Shown: positions 1-56,981 of the stretch, one piece after another | Numbering within the stretch: position 1 is the first letter of the stretch | How the letters are laid out: every line of letters starts with the position of its first letter | DNA from: Owenia fusiformis | Taxonomy: Eukaryota; Annelida; Polychaeta; Sabellida; Oweniidae | DNA: 60,000 nt | Reading direction: 5' to 3' | NCBI GenBank assembly: GCA_903813345.2 | Contig: CAIIXF020000001.1 | Location: 17,133,915 to 17,193,914 of the forward strand | Notes under the pieces: generated by a model | The model's input: the letters and a program-made list of their open reading frames with translations, nothing else | Databases searched by the model: none | Told to the model about the DNA's origin: nothing | Translations under genes and position numbers: made by a program

Positions 1-1340
1 ACATGACAAGTTTTAACATCAAATGAATGGTTAATCAATGTAGGAATTTGTTTGTGATCTGAATGTGGTAATCCCCATATTCTATTCTGAAAAATCACTC
101 ATACTACTCGTACTCTGGAAAATCACCATCCTTGGTCCAAGGGTATTTCACTTCTTTCCAATTAATTAAGTAATAAATGAAGTCCTTTGAATGAAGGATG
201 GAAAATCACCTTAAAAGTATCGACAAAATGACAACTTTATAATAGCAATAATTTAAAAGACAAATGATCAAAAAAGAATCGGTGTATAGAATATTTTTTT
301 ATGTGAAGTAATGCTCTGATCTGCTCAAAACTGATGAAACCAGAAACCGGATGATAGAATGAGGGGAAAATTGCTTAAAGTGGCTCATGCATAAAATTTT
401 AACATTTTTCAAAACCAAATATATTGAAAAAAACGTTAAGATGTATTATAATAATGTCATTGTATCCTTAATAAAGACCCAAGAATATCAGTTACTTTCT
501 TCCTTAAGAGAAATAAACTTTCCAAGAGGGAAACAGTGTAGATGGGTGAATCTTCCTTAATATTAAACCAAGAATTCTGGAAGATGTAATGTAACTAGAC
601 CTTGATGCAACATTACAGCAGTGAATGTTCCTTCATGAAAGATGTCTTTGAAGTTAACCTTTAGAGTGTCTCAATTTAGAATGTTTACAATGTATAGCAA
701 GTAGGAGAGGGAATGAGAGTTTCAATTTTATAAACATTCGGCACTCCATACCATTATGTCTAGAGATAATCATGTAAAATAAGTAAAGCTATTGAAGACT
801 CATCACCAATGGGAGACTATTCAATCAAATTCATTTCAAAAACACCAGGAATAACCTCTTTCTATCTGCATAGTTAAGAATATTTTCTGTGGTCTGTCTA
901 CATTTTTGGATATTGTCCCTGCATCAAGTGGAGGTGATTGTAACTTTTCTTGGCTGTTATTTGATAGTATTCATTTCAATGAACCTACTCAGGATAAGGA
1001 CATATGTGTGGTAAGTACTTAGACACTATATAACCATTAATATCACTTATTTTCCTGAAACTGAAACCAATCGTTTCCTCAATGTTTTAGTCATATATAT
1101 TGTTGTTTGATCAAATAGGATAAGGTTAAAGATCTTTGTTCATACTAACTTTGCATTGCTGATTTTTGTTTTTAAAGATCGCACAAAATTGTCCACTCAT
1201 ATGTCTGTCCCCTTCTCTGTCCGTTTGCAGTCATTCTATCCATTTGTGATTTTAAGCAAATTTTAGAAGGCAGACCTGTCACTTAATGGCGTTTCATTTT
1301 GGAAATTCACACCATTTGTTTTCCTGGTTGGGAAAATCTG

Positions 1341-1452
1341 ATTGTTATAGTCTTCAACTTTTATGTGGCTGTGATTGATGTTCGGCCGTTGGTATTCAGT
1401 GTTGTAACAAATGGCAGGTGGTGACATTTTGCATGTTAATGCCTTGTTTGTC
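1341..1452 (+). repeat. Dispersed repeat family R1, copy 1
   Basis: Runs from tgttatagtcttcaact to taatgccttgttt. It shares the core gtaacaaatggcaggtggtg followed by acattttgca with copies at 7501, 51013 and (reverse) 59889. No terminal inverted repeats seen; type unknown. Confidence 0.6.
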
Positions 1453-4204
1453 TTTAAAATATAAGGAATCACCATATAAGCCCATCAAATGGTGCCATTT
1501 TGTATAACCATTACTCTGTTATACATAAAATATGGTGAAATCCCAAGAATTGAATATGGTACAGACTGCAAATAACTGCAAATAATCATTTATCTTACTT
1601 CTCTACAAGTTGTTTAATATTTAAGATCTATTAATCACTCTTATGTTTCAACACAGGCTCTTTTGGCAAATCTACAAACTATCAAATCAACAAGTTTGTA
1701 TTTGTATTGATGCAACATAACAAGGGGGTTGTTTTTGATGATTTCAGTTTGGGTTTAAGTTCATCAAATGTAGTTATTTTTATCTCCTCAAGTACTGGAC
1801 AATTTCAAGGTGAAATGGTAATTTTAAAATCTGCTTAGTGTTATTTTTAGTTTGTTTTGGATTCTATCTGTTTGATCAAGGTTGAATAAAAATGTACTTG
1901 TGATTGTTTTTAGTTGTGAGTAAGCATATTCATTAGAATATTACAGGCTTGTATTCCAGGTTAGTTGCATACTTAATTGTATGAGTCTTTTGAGGACATG
2001 TCATTCACCCAGGTATCCTTATAGACCCCAAATTACATTTTTTTCAGAAGGAAAATAGGTCAAGATTATATTTTGGTAATTCTACTTAATGATTATTAAG
2101 TGAAATACATATTTGAACCTCCATATATGTCATTGTTCCTAGAAAGCTCTTAATCAGGTGATATTTGTTTTATATTTTAGAAAAACTAATGAAATGTTCA
2201 GTAGCAATAAAAGAGGGCTCTCACCATCAATATTGTTAAAGTAAAATGGTTCAGTCATGTTAAATCATATTTTATCTATTTTTACATTTCTCAGTTTTAG
2301 TATGATATAATTATATGTAATGATGCAAGTCAGACTGTGGCAACAATCAGTCAATAATAGGTTGTGGTTGAATTTGGACTGTGGCGCTGCTCCACAGTTT
2401 AAAGCCTAGGGAGAGGCATGTAAAGTACTTGCTAGTCTGTCCTTTGAAGAAGTATAATTATAACGTAGGTACTTTAATTCCAATAAAGCTGTCATTTTTT
2501 TAATGATTCAAAAATTTATATTTTTTGTATAACCTCAAAAGTTCAAAATGTTAAACCAGTAACGTGATGTGACTATAAATAAATGAAATAAATGCACAAT
2601 TGTGCAAACCTGTTCTTTGATGAATGCAACTTGATACTTCAAACCAGCAGCAAAACACCTTTGGGGCTTACATTTCCAGAGGCAGGAGTATAAGGTGTTA
2701 TATGTTCATGTGACATAATCAGAAATGTCAAGTAAGACTGAGATAAGATTTTATCATTTTCTTCACTAGTTTCAAAACAGAAAGATGTAATGAGTATACC
2801 ACTGTGGGTAAAATGTAAAAATGAAAATTTTTGAGTTTTAAGCATATTTTGTTGATTTGCCCATTAAAATTATACACCTCATGTATATTTGAAAACATTT
2901 AGATTAGATGAAAAGGTGGGAGTTGCATATAGTTGAATTTTTTTATTTTATTTAGTCACATTCGTCAAACATTCCACTTTAGACTCCTTGTGCATAATCA
3001 TCAAATAAAAAGAATGTTTTCATTTTAAGATTCATGTCAATTTTTTCTTGAGTGATGTATGTGTCATTTTGTGTGGGAACATTGAGGGTTATGTGACATT
3101 TTGATTGTATTCATCTTTGTTGATTATACATTTCTCATTAGTCTTATGATCAATAAGTAATTAGTAGAATAGTTCTGGGGATGCTGAATTCTTACATACT
3201 CGTATCATAATTACAAAGAAAATTATTTAATTAATAATGTAATCAGTATTTAAGCTACAGACAAAGGATTCTTGTGAACAGAAATAAGAGTCTTTAACAT
3301 CCCCCTGCCAGTGCATATTAACTTCCACACAAGTTGTTTTGCTTTCATGTACTACTGTACTTTCATTTTCTTAATTTGAACGATGTAATTTGCATTTATT
3401 CTCATACTTTTATTTTTAAATGGATTAGGGAAGGACACTTTCGCCATTTAAGTTATTCCTTTTGCCATTTCTCAGGGAAATGATGCCAATGAATTGAAGA
3501 AATACTCAAGCACATTCTCTATATGGATTATCCTTATGAATATTCCACACTGCATAACAGTGTTTTCATTCCTTCTAAATTTCCTCTTTGGAAGATAGAA
3601 TTTCATAGCAGGAAGTTCATTATGACAGTCTATTTAACTAACTGATTTAGTTAAACGCAGTGTCTCTCAGAGAGGTCGAAGTATGACAGTTTTCAGTATC
3701 TTCATCAAACGGAGAAATCAGGTCATTTTGTGATTTTGACTTAACACATATCATCTGCCTCAGGCTAATGGTAAGTCCATGTTTAGTATAAAATTATATG
3801 CCCTGTCATTTTTCGAGCCTCGGGTATATGTTTTTTGTATGCCTAACATAGTTGAAGCAGTAATATATATTGCATGTATTGCATACCAATGAAAGGCGTA
3901 CCTTTGAACTTTATGGAAATCAAAAAAACAACATGGATCGTAAGAAAAAACTTGGATTACATCTGAATATCTTTTGGTAAGTTGAGTCGCTTTAATTATG
4001 ATAAAATGGAGATAGTATTTGAGATTCAAGATAGGACCAGTAAAAATGTACAATATTTGGAAAATAGGGTTATTTTGTAAGGATAAGATAGACTGGCTGA
4101 TGCCATATGTGGTTATTTTTCACCAGCATTATATTTTGTCATTATTTACTAGGATACTACAATAGAAGTTCAGTTAAAGTTGTTAAACGGAAAGCACATG
4201 CAAC

Positions 4205-4699
4205 TAGGGCCGTGCCATTCGACCGGAATCGGTCCGAACCGCGGACTTTTGTTAAAATACCGGAATTCGGAATTTTAATATCATGTTCCGAAGGGTTTCG
4301 GAACAATATCGGACCCTTACCTTAGTACTTGCTTTGAATCGTTGGGTTTCACAGTTTTTCAATTTCGTTGATTTCGTTTCAAAACTTTTTCAATTACGCA
4401 TGCGCATTATGGTCAGAGCAGCCGGAAGTGAAAACAAGTAGAAAAAAGATCGAATTTTCTCTCTTTTTACAGATTTTAGAGTCTATTTCTTTCGTAAAAA
4501 CATTCAAACTTGCTTGACAGGAAAGGTAAGTGTTAACCTGACAAACTTGGACGACGATATCGTCATGATCGCCGTCGAACTCACTCATACATAATTATTT
4601 TCATTTGTGAACCAAAAGGGGTTCCGAAAGTTCCGATTCCGTGAGACCAAGTTCCGGTTCCGATTCCGAACCGTCCGAACCGGTTCCGGCACAGCCCTA
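4205..4699. mobile_element. Non-autonomous hAT element (MITE) with intact 8-bp target duplication
   Basis: Terminal inverted repeats TAGGGCCGTGCC at 4205 and GGCACAGCCCTA ending 4699, flanked by the same 8 bp CATGCAAC at 4197-4204 and 4700-4707. An 8-bp duplication with TAGGG..GTG ends is the hAT signature. The interior is GC-rich for the region, with repeated CGGAAT/CCGAACC motifs in both orientations near the ends. There is no transposase frame, so it depended on an autonomous relative. Length 495 bp. Confidence 0.88.
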
Positions 4700-6933
4700 C
4701 ATGCAACTCTGCAACAATGCAAGATTTCCAGTTAACAATTAGAGTCTGTTAGTTTTTCAATATTGACAACAGTATAAAACTGGTTGAAGTGGTTTTCATT
4801 CACACAAATAAATATCTAAATAATATATAAGTACAAGTGTACAATAAATTCATTATTTATTAAAATGGGTTGTTTTATGTATTTAGCCCATAGTGCTTAT
4901 TTATTCAGAAGTTCTTTTAAGAGTTAAGTTTGAATCAGTAGGAAATAGACCTGAATCAAAACATGAATAAAGATTTTTTATAAAAATGCGAAGGAGGAAT
5001 GATGATTTATACACATGCACATGTACATATGTGTCTATGCTCCTTCTTTCATGTGCTGTACTTTGTTTTGACTTGAATGATAAAAAGTAAAAGATGTTTT
5101 CAATTCTCCAAATCTAGACTCGTCCACCCAAGTGCCCACAGGAGATGTGAAAGAGGAAAATTTATGCATTTGGAGAGTTATTTTTCCTTTTGGTGTTTTA
5201 TTTCATCTGCTACTAGGCTTTGTGGTTTTGGAGTTTTTACAATCTTCATGATTTGTTTTATTGTTTTTTTTGTTGAGTTGTGACTAATTTCAATACATCC
5301 AACACATTGCACTAAAACTTCTGTTGAATGACCACCATCCCTTTCAAAGCAATGAGAATCTGCATCTCACTTGCTCCAGAGAAAACAAAAACTACAAAAA
5401 GGTTCATATATTAGAGAGATAAGAATGTTCATTTCATTTAAAGGGAGATGTTCATCAACAGATATGATCAACACATAAGTGTTCACTATAGACATGTGTT
5501 CACCAATTCTAGCATATGTTTCAATGTATGTACAATATGTTTCACTGTATGTACAATATTGAAGTGTCATTTGACCATAAGGTTCCCAAACACATACTAA
5601 TTATGATTAAGCAATGTCATGAATACTTAAGTACATACAATAACACTAATGAGTTAAACAAATTTTATTAGTGACAATAATTAGAGAATGTGTCAAGAAT
5701 ATGTAATATGCCTGGCCCTGATGTTCAATGCATTGTCTCTTACATATTAGGCAACAAGCACGATTTAGCTCGATTGCTAAATATTTTCATGTTTGGGTGT
5801 AAAAGTTCAGGATTTTGTCATTGATTCAAATTGTTACATTGGATCGGAATGGAAAAATCTCTCTTATATCAATTGAATTTCATGATACAGATATGGTAAA
5901 CTATAAACACAGGTAATAAAACTACTTTATATAATCATTAGATAAAATATCATTGTACCATAAATGCTTGTTTTTCCTTTCTTGCCAAATGTGATCTTAA
6001 TGTCATTTTCTTGTATTTCCTTATAACTAAACAATGCAATGAAGGATTTTTTAGAAAGACAGCTGACAAGGGATGGTATGATACAAAAGGATACTGAATA
6101 AGACCTGTGACTTTAGAAGTTGCTCACTAGATATGTTCTAAGCTTTGATATAATGTCTTGACATCTAGCTATTTTATAAGAACATATAAAAAGCGCAAGA
6201 AGTATATGGTTTTCACTGGAAGCCATACAAAATTCCATATTTACAATTGCAACTTCACCATTTCCCAATGTTTGAATAAGGTTATCATCTGAAAGTCAAT
6301 CACAAAGATCAACAATTACCGGTGTTAATATTCACACATTTACAATGTCATATATCAGCACTGAAGGTCATATTGATGTTGAGTATTGTCCAGTTGTGAA
6401 CAATAGTTTTAATGAAAATAGATAATAATTGAAACAGTTGGTCAATGCCTGCTTGATACTTGCATCCCATTGTTCTATAAGATGTTGAAACTTGGAAGTC
6501 TGAAAACAGAAAGATGTAATGAGTATCAAAATTTGTGTATCTAGATATATAAGAGACCATGAGAGACATATATGTTTTACTATGAGGGATGCAAATATAT
6601 TTAGATGGGCTTATATTTATTTGCAGAGACTGCTTTAGTTTACTCATCATGGACAATGTATAGTAAATTAGATCAAGACCCATATTAGGATTGCAGATTC
6701 ATCAGATATTATACAGGTATTCAAGGTACAAAATTTGTTTTGGAATCATATTATTTTAGGGGATTCCTGGATTAATTAGGAAATATAAAGTAAACAAGAC
6801 TTTGATCTGGTTCATTATAGGCTAGATGCTTGCATAAAGTAATGTTGGGTGTTTCTCTATGTCGTTCTTTTGGTTGGGTAGTCTTTCATCATGGAAGTTT
6901 TCTCTTCCAGTAGATTTCATTTGATAGAGGTAT

Positions 6934-7141
6934 CAGGCCCATAGCCAGGGGGGGGGGGGGTTCGATGGGTTTGAGTGAACCCCTCTGGCCAAAAAAATCT
7001 TTTAAAATCATGCAGTTTTTCAACATTCTGAGTACTTTTTGAGTGATTTTGACCATTTTTGGACCAAAATTATCACAAGTGAAACCCCCTGGAATTTTTT
7101 AAAAAGTGAACCCCCCTTGACAAATCCTCGCTCCGGACCTG
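6934..7141. mobile_element. Short MITE-like element with poly-G tract
   Basis: Begins CAGGCCCATAGCC and ends GGACCTG, an imperfect inverted pair, with GTAT at or beside both junctions. It contains a run of 12 G and three partial copies of gtgaaccccc. Class uncertain. Confidence 0.4.
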
Positions 7142-7500
7142 AGTATTATCTGTGAATTCCAGGTACTGTTCCATTAATGGGAGGCTTGGTGATAAATATT
7201 TCAGGTGATAACATGAAGTAGGTAGTGAGTTATGGCCATTGAACATATACATACAGCAATCTGAGTATATCTTTAGTAAGCAAATCTATCAAATGAGTAT
7301 CTCTCTAGTATACGCATATCATAGCTTTAGCAATGTTTTTTAAATAAAAATATTTGATGTTGTCTTTCATAAGTTGGCAATGGGTTACATATATCCTTAA
7401 TGAGCATATCTCTGGTGAATGCATATCCCAAGTAGATAACTAACAAATATCGCTTTTGAACATCATACTTTATGAAGTACATGTTTATGGGAAACATACA

Positions 7501-7641
7501 TGTTGTTATAGTCTCCAATTTTTTTGTGGATGGTGTTCGGCATTTGGTGGTTGGTGTTTGGCATTCAGCATTTGGTGGTTGGTGTCTATAACAAATGACA
7601 GGTAGTGACATTTTGCATGTTAATGCCTTGTTTATCAGATG
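7501..7641 (+). repeat. Dispersed repeat family R1, copy 2
   Basis: Matches copy 1 at both ends. It has an internal duplication of a ggcatttggtggttggtgt unit, explaining its greater length. Confidence 0.6.
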
Positions 7642-8560
7642 ATGATACTCTATTGAATATGTTTTTGTAAGATTATGATTCCTTATTGACAAACTTTTAG
7701 ATTGCACACCTTCAGATTGCCTAGAATTCCTGCAGGATTAATGTCAGAGGAAGTGTGATCTTTTCAAATATTAGGACAGTCATATGAACAAGTCAATTTT
7801 ATCAAATATTGAGTAGGCTGTTGAGGTTTGAAGGGTAAACATTGATATGATAATTCTCACAAGTATGTAGGACCTTACAAATAGTTCTACTTTACCATTG
7901 GGTGCCATATTGTCATTAGGCCTCACAGGCAGGACTATTCATTTTCATTTTTGTAACTTTACACATCGTGCTAAATAGAAGTTTAATTTGAAATAGTTAG
8001 AATGATGTAGACTCCATTAATGTATTTTAAGGTGAATCGAATATGTATTGACAACATTTATACCATCTGAAATATTTTGAAATGATTAACAATCCCTCTA
8101 AGTGTGTTCAAATAAAAATCTGACACAGTTTTACAAGTACAGTACATTTATAGGAAGTCCTAGAGCTCAGCTGAAAATGGGAAGGTTCAAAACTCAGTTT
8201 GTTCTATGGAAATTACAGAAACAGGTTGGTTTTGAATCTTCATTTATATTTGTCTCTTGTAATAAAGGTTTTAATCAATTTTGTTTTGATATATTACATT
8301 GGAGATAATATATTATTACCACCTTGCCGGGCCAGTTCTAGGGGTTTTAGTGCTAGTTTAGAAGGCGTTTATTTTACTATATCGACCTGAGAAATGTGTG
8401 GCGTCATAGTGGTGGTCCATATGGACCGGTCTAGAATATATTCTGGACCGGCAATTTTCCCCGGGAAATTAGATATCGTTCAATGCGTAAGATTTTCTTG
8501 CGGTTTCAGTCCTGGTCGTTAACGGTGGTAATACTAATAACGTCATTTCTGCGAGCAATA

Positions 8561-8783
8561 TTTAGCAGTTATGTCCCTATCATTGAATATATGCCTGAGG
8601 TCTGTCACCAATATAGCCCGAGCTTGCGAGGGCTATATTACGACAGACCGAAGGCATATATTTAGCAGTTATGTCCCTATCATTGAATATATGCCTGAGG
8701 TCTGTCACCAATATAGCCCGAGCTTGCGAGGGTTATATTACGACAGACCGAAGGCATATATTCAATGATACGGACATAACTGT
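8561..8783. repeat. 100-bp tandem duplication inside a palindrome
   Basis: The unit 8561-8660 is repeated almost exactly at 8661-8760, beginning tttagcagttatgtcc in both. Each unit contains a hairpin with arms of about 36 bp (tatatgcct..ggtctgtc..aatatagccc and its reverse complement). A right-hand flank (tcaatgatacggacataact) closes a larger palindrome with the start of the unit. This looks like a hairpin repeat that duplicated with one flank. Confidence 0.8.
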
Positions 8784-8990
8784 TGTATTACATACTTTTA
8801 TATCATGGCTACGTTATATCAATGACGCCACGTGTCTGTGTGCGAGTGAAATTAGGAAGAAATGAAACATGACGTCCCGATGACGTCATAAGATTGTCAT
8901 GGTAAAAAGTTTGACGGCAATACAGGAATATATAGCCGACCTTCAGCTCCATTGACTTCAATACAAATGCTTCGCTGGGTATGTAATACA

Positions 8991-9023
8991 GTGAAATATT
9001 GGACCTTCGGTCCAATATTTCAC
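8991..9023. repeat. Perfect short palindrome (hairpin)
   Basis: 15-bp perfect arms gtgaaatattggacc / ggtccaatatttcac around ttc. It lies in the same unusually CpG- and TGACGTCA-containing stretch as the 8561 repeat, so both are probably parts of one element of about 0.7 kb (8300-9030). Confidence 0.75.
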
Positions 9024-9239
9024 TATATGGCCCTTAGAAATGACGTTATTGTACTATTATCTCTAGGTTTATGGATTTTCAGTATAACATTTTTACCATT
9101 ATGTCATCATACAATCCATAAACACCTTTCATAGCTGATGTCACATTTGTTCTGATTTTCAATACCTGCACCCAGCTGATAAGAATTTTTTCAAAATTGC
9201 TTTCAGTTTTGTTGAAGATGGAGCAAATATGACCATGGC

Positions 9240-10180
9240 ATAATTAAGAGTCAGAATCAGACAGTGCAGTTGGTATTCCAATTAACAAGAATCCCAATGT
9301 AAAATTATCAAGGGGACCAACATTATCATCACTAAATGACATAGAAGTCTGCTGGGTGTTTGGTCCGTCTGAAGGATTTCCCAAATGGGGTGACTTTTGT
9401 GTTTGGATTGGTTGTGGTGATTGCATACAGCCACCCTGAATGCCTTCCTCTCTGGACGGGCCTGGGTCAGAAACAGCTATGCTTGGTTGAAGATCACTGT
9501 ATTTTTGATCAGGGATTATTCTCACCTGTATAAAACTGACCTTAGATGTAGGTTACTCTTATCAGATTATACATGATATTCTTGCTTGTACAGGGTTTAT
9601 TCCTTAGGGGTATAGTATGGGGAAGCATCTGTTTCTTATATCAACCCTCTAGCTCCAGTCTAGTACCCCTCCATCTATATACACTTCTTTTAAATGCTGT
9701 GCTGTTAAAAACAAGACTATTGCCTGCTGAATTTGCAAGATTGTCAAACAAGAAATATGGAAAGTGAACTAGTAAATGCAAGTAAATGTTCTTGTATGTT
9801 TCATCCTGCATTAAAACTATACCTTCTATTCCCTCTTGTGTGATAGAGAGGTAACATGGGGAGAGGTGTATAAACATTGTCTATTCTTGGCATAACCTGC
9901 AAGGGCCTTATGCAAGATTACTGCAATTGTTTCATTTCTGGCCTCTTTGCCATTCCTGTAGAGTGAGACAGGCAGTGGCTGTTCCTCAGCTGGCTCCAAA
10001 CCATCAGAGAGGAAGTATCCCAGATGAGTGTTATATATTGCCTTATGCGAAGAGAATCTTTGAATGGTTCTAATAGGGAGTCATCGGCTCCATCTCTGAT
10101 CACATCTTCATCATGGGAATTAAGTTTGTTATGAATTATTGTCAAATCAGGGGAATCTCTGATTATACTCTGATAAGAAA
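9240..10180 (-). pseudogene. Decayed minus-strand coding relic, unidentified
   Basis: Three protein-like stretches lie on the minus strand. 10145 down to about 10035 reads HNKLNSHDEDVIRDGADDSL. After a frame change, about 10037 to 9848 reads LGYFLSDGLEPAEEQPLPVS and RNGKEARNETIAVILHKALA. 9525-9244 reads from VRIIPDQKYSDLQPS to ALSDSDS and stops. The frame shift and stops between them indicate a pseudogene or the cargo of a mobile element. A splice-like acceptor (tttatacag) stands before the 9525 piece. I do not recognise the family. Confidence 0.35.
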
Positions 10181-10940
10181 ATGTAGTATCACACCAGGAA
10201 TATTTTGATAGGGCACAAGTGAAAACATAAATAAGTTACCTATGGTGCATCTTTGGCTCAAATCTCACTAAACCTTCCATGCATTAGATCACTTTCCTTT
10301 AGTACAGTAAAACCAATCTAGACTGAACCATGTTGTGGCCAGCTAGTTTTCTTGTAACATATAGAAGTCAATAGGGCATCCAAATAGGACCAACATGTGT
10401 AATAAGGGCATTTACCATATTCAGTACTTTAGTATAAATTGACATAACATCCTAAAACCTTGAGTATTATAATCCTCAAAAAAGGAATCCCAAATCTTTC
10501 TTAACACTTTTCAGTAATAAATATCTTAGATGAAGACTCGTTACCAGCTAATTCCCTTTTCTTTGATTATAGTCTTCTATTTGCTGACATATACAACTAG
10601 ATCTTCTGCAATGATTACCATGATGCATTTCTCATAACCAAATATGATTGGCGAATATAGGTAAAACGTACCTTTGAAATAAATGCACTGTATTTCTATA
10701 ACTGGCACATGATTATAAATAGATATATAGAGACATGTAAATCATAAACATCTAAGACAGTATCAACCCTTCATTAAAAATGATGAAGTAATCAGGAAAG
10801 TGGATTGAAGAAATGTTACAAATGTACTATATCTAGTAATAACTAAATAACTTAATTTAGTTGATATAGAACACCTTTATTTTAAATTTTCAGTATCAAT
10901 ATGTTTACAGTATACAATTATTGACCTCTCCAGAGGTTTA

Positions 10941-11017
10941 CTGTCAAAATTATATCCCGAGACTGTAAACCGAGACCTACGGTCTCGGTTTACAGTCTCG
11001 GGATATAATTTTGACAG
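10941..11017. repeat. Perfect 37-bp-arm palindrome
   Basis: Arms 10941-10977 and 10981-11017 are exact reverse complements around a 3-base loop (tac). Imperfect pairing extends outward through gacctctcc / ggagaggtc to about 10910 and 11046. A CpG-rich stretch with tgacgtca at about 11316 follows and may belong to the same element. Confidence 0.85.
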
Positions 11018-13635
11018 TTAACCAAATGGAGAGGTCTATAATTGTTTTGTTAGTCCGAAGAATATCTTAGATTTTTCTGACCCTTGAAGTTGACTTGAAG
11101 TTGGATCCAGACCCTCGAGACGTTCATGTTGTAAGTTCACTCAATGGAGTCAAATTACTCTCCTGGGCGAAGTCCACTCAAAGCTTTGTACAAAGTTTTA
11201 GATTTTTCTTCGTATTTTGACTGTCTTTACTCTCTAAGAGACTAATAATATCCTCATCTTCAACATTTTTGAAACGGCTAGTGCTAGCGGCGGCCATTTT
11301 ATCGTCTGATAATGACGTCATTTTAGTGGAATGCTGGGAATATTATTCACTGGCAATGCATTGCGCGGTGTACAGTTAAAATTATTCACCGCTCGTTGAC
11401 CAATCAAAATCGAGTATTTCAACTGAGGTACTAACAATACAAATGATACCATAAAATTAATATTTTCTGAGGCTCACCCGTGTAGTTTCCCCTAATACTG
11501 TATCTCTAAAGGTAAAGGTGGGTCACGATTTAATGTTTGAAAATATTTGTCAATCGAAGTTTATTTCACTTGGCAGTGTTGAAAAATCAAACAGCAGGAT
11601 TTGGCTTGATACTTACAAAAGCAACAATTTGTGGATTTATATATTATATCCTAAACTAAATAGACAACAATGGCGGAAGTGGATTAATTCAACCAAATAC
11701 TCAAATATATAAAAAAAGGCACCCTCTTCATGTAGTTAGCTAGGTAGGTGAACTGGCGAAGGTCAAACTGGAACTTAGACTTAAATTAGTAAGTAAATTG
11801 AAACTTGCAAAACTCATCATAGTCGTTTAACATTGATATTGGTTATTTATATTTTTGTAAACTGTGAATATTGAACTTTGAAATGATTTGTTCGATTTCA
11901 AATATTTGATTGACATTAAATGGTTATTTTGACATAAAGAAATATGTGCTTACTGACTATACATGTGTTTCAACATGAAAGATGTTAGGTTGGGGTATCT
12001 GAGTACATAGATAGAGTCAGCTAAAGATAGGGGCATCTGGTTTGAGGTAAGATACAAGAGAGGTTGTTAGGAAATTAGATGCCATGTTATGAATGGAGTA
12101 GGTGAGGAAAGGAGGTTTCCAATCCAGGTAAAGTAGGTTACTGTAGAAGAACTGAATGGTTGGATGGGAGAAAAAGTGAATTGGGATGACTACCGATTTG
12201 AATAATACTGCTTTCATTTTAAAGGTCGGATATGAATATATTCATCAATTTTACTTACTTTGAAAGACAGGATCTAAATTTCAGGATATGCAATTGTATA
12301 TTTGGGATATAAGGTTTGAATGGCTTCAAAGGTGAGAAGAATAGATGGATACAAAAGGATTCTATGGATATATTGAATTGTGGAAATAGGATATTCAGAG
12401 AAGATCTTGATTGAAATCTAACCATAATTCAAAGGAATGTGTACACCTACATACACCATAATTGCTGTCAACCTCCATATATATTTCTCCTCTAATCTTT
12501 CTAAGACAAAAAAAGAGATAGATGTGATGGCTACCACAGACCTCACTATGATCAGCTTCTTGTATCTTTGGAATTCAATGCAAATTCCTTATTGAGCTCT
12601 CATTGTCTGTATTTTAGTACATATTAGTTACTGTACTGGTACAAGTGAAGAATGTCACTGAAGACAAATATCATTTTTGCGATGACAATATAAATGGGAT
12701 TGGTGCAACCATGTTGACCATGTTAGTATAAAGGTTAACCTGGGGCATTGTCATTTGACCAGGCATTGACCATGCATCTATATTGTCACAGCTTGATACA
12801 TGATAATGTACATGTATATGAACATGTGTTCATCATGGCAACAATATGGGTAAACCTGTATGTAGGGGGAGGGGCGGGTTAGTGTGGGAAATAAAGTTTA
12901 GATTAAGACAATTAACAGTTAAGGCAGGTAACTGTTAAAGTCAATGGGCAAGTAAAACCAGCAGAAAAACAAGATATAAAAACTATAAAGAACTACACAG
13001 ATTTCAATTCAATATTTCAAAAGTTAGTGGTTTAGAAATGACAGATAACTTCCATTAGTGAACTACTAATGTACACTTTTTGGCATTGATGACCCGGTAA
13101 TTAGAAAATTATGTTTATTAGAACAAAGGGACAAGTCACTCGTTAGATTTATGTTTTACAGGATAACAAGTGCATAGTGTCTCAGTTCAAAATCACAGTC
13201 CTCTATCCATGGTTCAGGTCTAATCTTAATTAATGACTATTTTGACATTGAGCTCTGTGTCGATAATTGAATTATTTAATTAATAAAGACAGGACAGTTG
13301 TGAATGTTCCACTTGGGTATTATATAAAACAACTGCTGTGTTATTTAAAACAATAGGAAGGTTGAACTCTTAATTAGCGTAGCTGTCATTAGCAGTTGTT
13401 CAGCTCATCAGGCATAGGAAGAATATAGAATTGTTTTTATACTGTATATAGTAATATGGTGATTACTTTACTGAACTTGAAATACTTGATTTATAGTAGT
13501 TTACTGTGGTTATTTGTTTTTATGAATATGTACTTTTAATGACTCATAATCAAAATCATATTCATTGTATGAAGTTTTTAATTTCTGGAATCGTTTGTTT
13601 TCAGATTTGATGGCCTGGAGTAACTGATCATCATT

Positions 13636-56722
<43,087 letters not shown>

Positions 56723-56981
56723 CACAATCAATGATGAGCAGCTATAAATATGATGCAAGATGACTGGGCTCTTCTTGATGTGAAGGCTCTATTAGGAGAG
56801 AAGGCTCTGGTTGAAGAATGGGCTCTATCAAAAGAAAAGGGCTCTGTTAAAAGAAAGACATTTGATTTAGACCTGGAATCCTAAATCAATGTTCAAAAGA
56901 GACCAATATGAAAGAACGGGGCCCTAAACACGGACACATTGATTACAAGGGTCATTTTTGGCTCATATTCAAATCACAATA

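Larger units (their letters stand above)
1..13604. other. 5' region without recognised host exons
   Basis: AT-rich sequence upstream of the first coding exon. Because 13605 is preceded by a splice acceptor, part or all of this is 5' intron or promoter of KANK. I saw no convincing CpG-rich promoter, tRNA or conserved coding exon. It holds the repeats listed separately (1341, 4205, 6934, 7501, 8561, 8991, 10941) and the decayed coding relic at 9240-10180. A stretch of 24 identical bases (aaaacagaaagatgtaatga and on) recurs at about 2775 and 6502. Confidence 0.6.
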
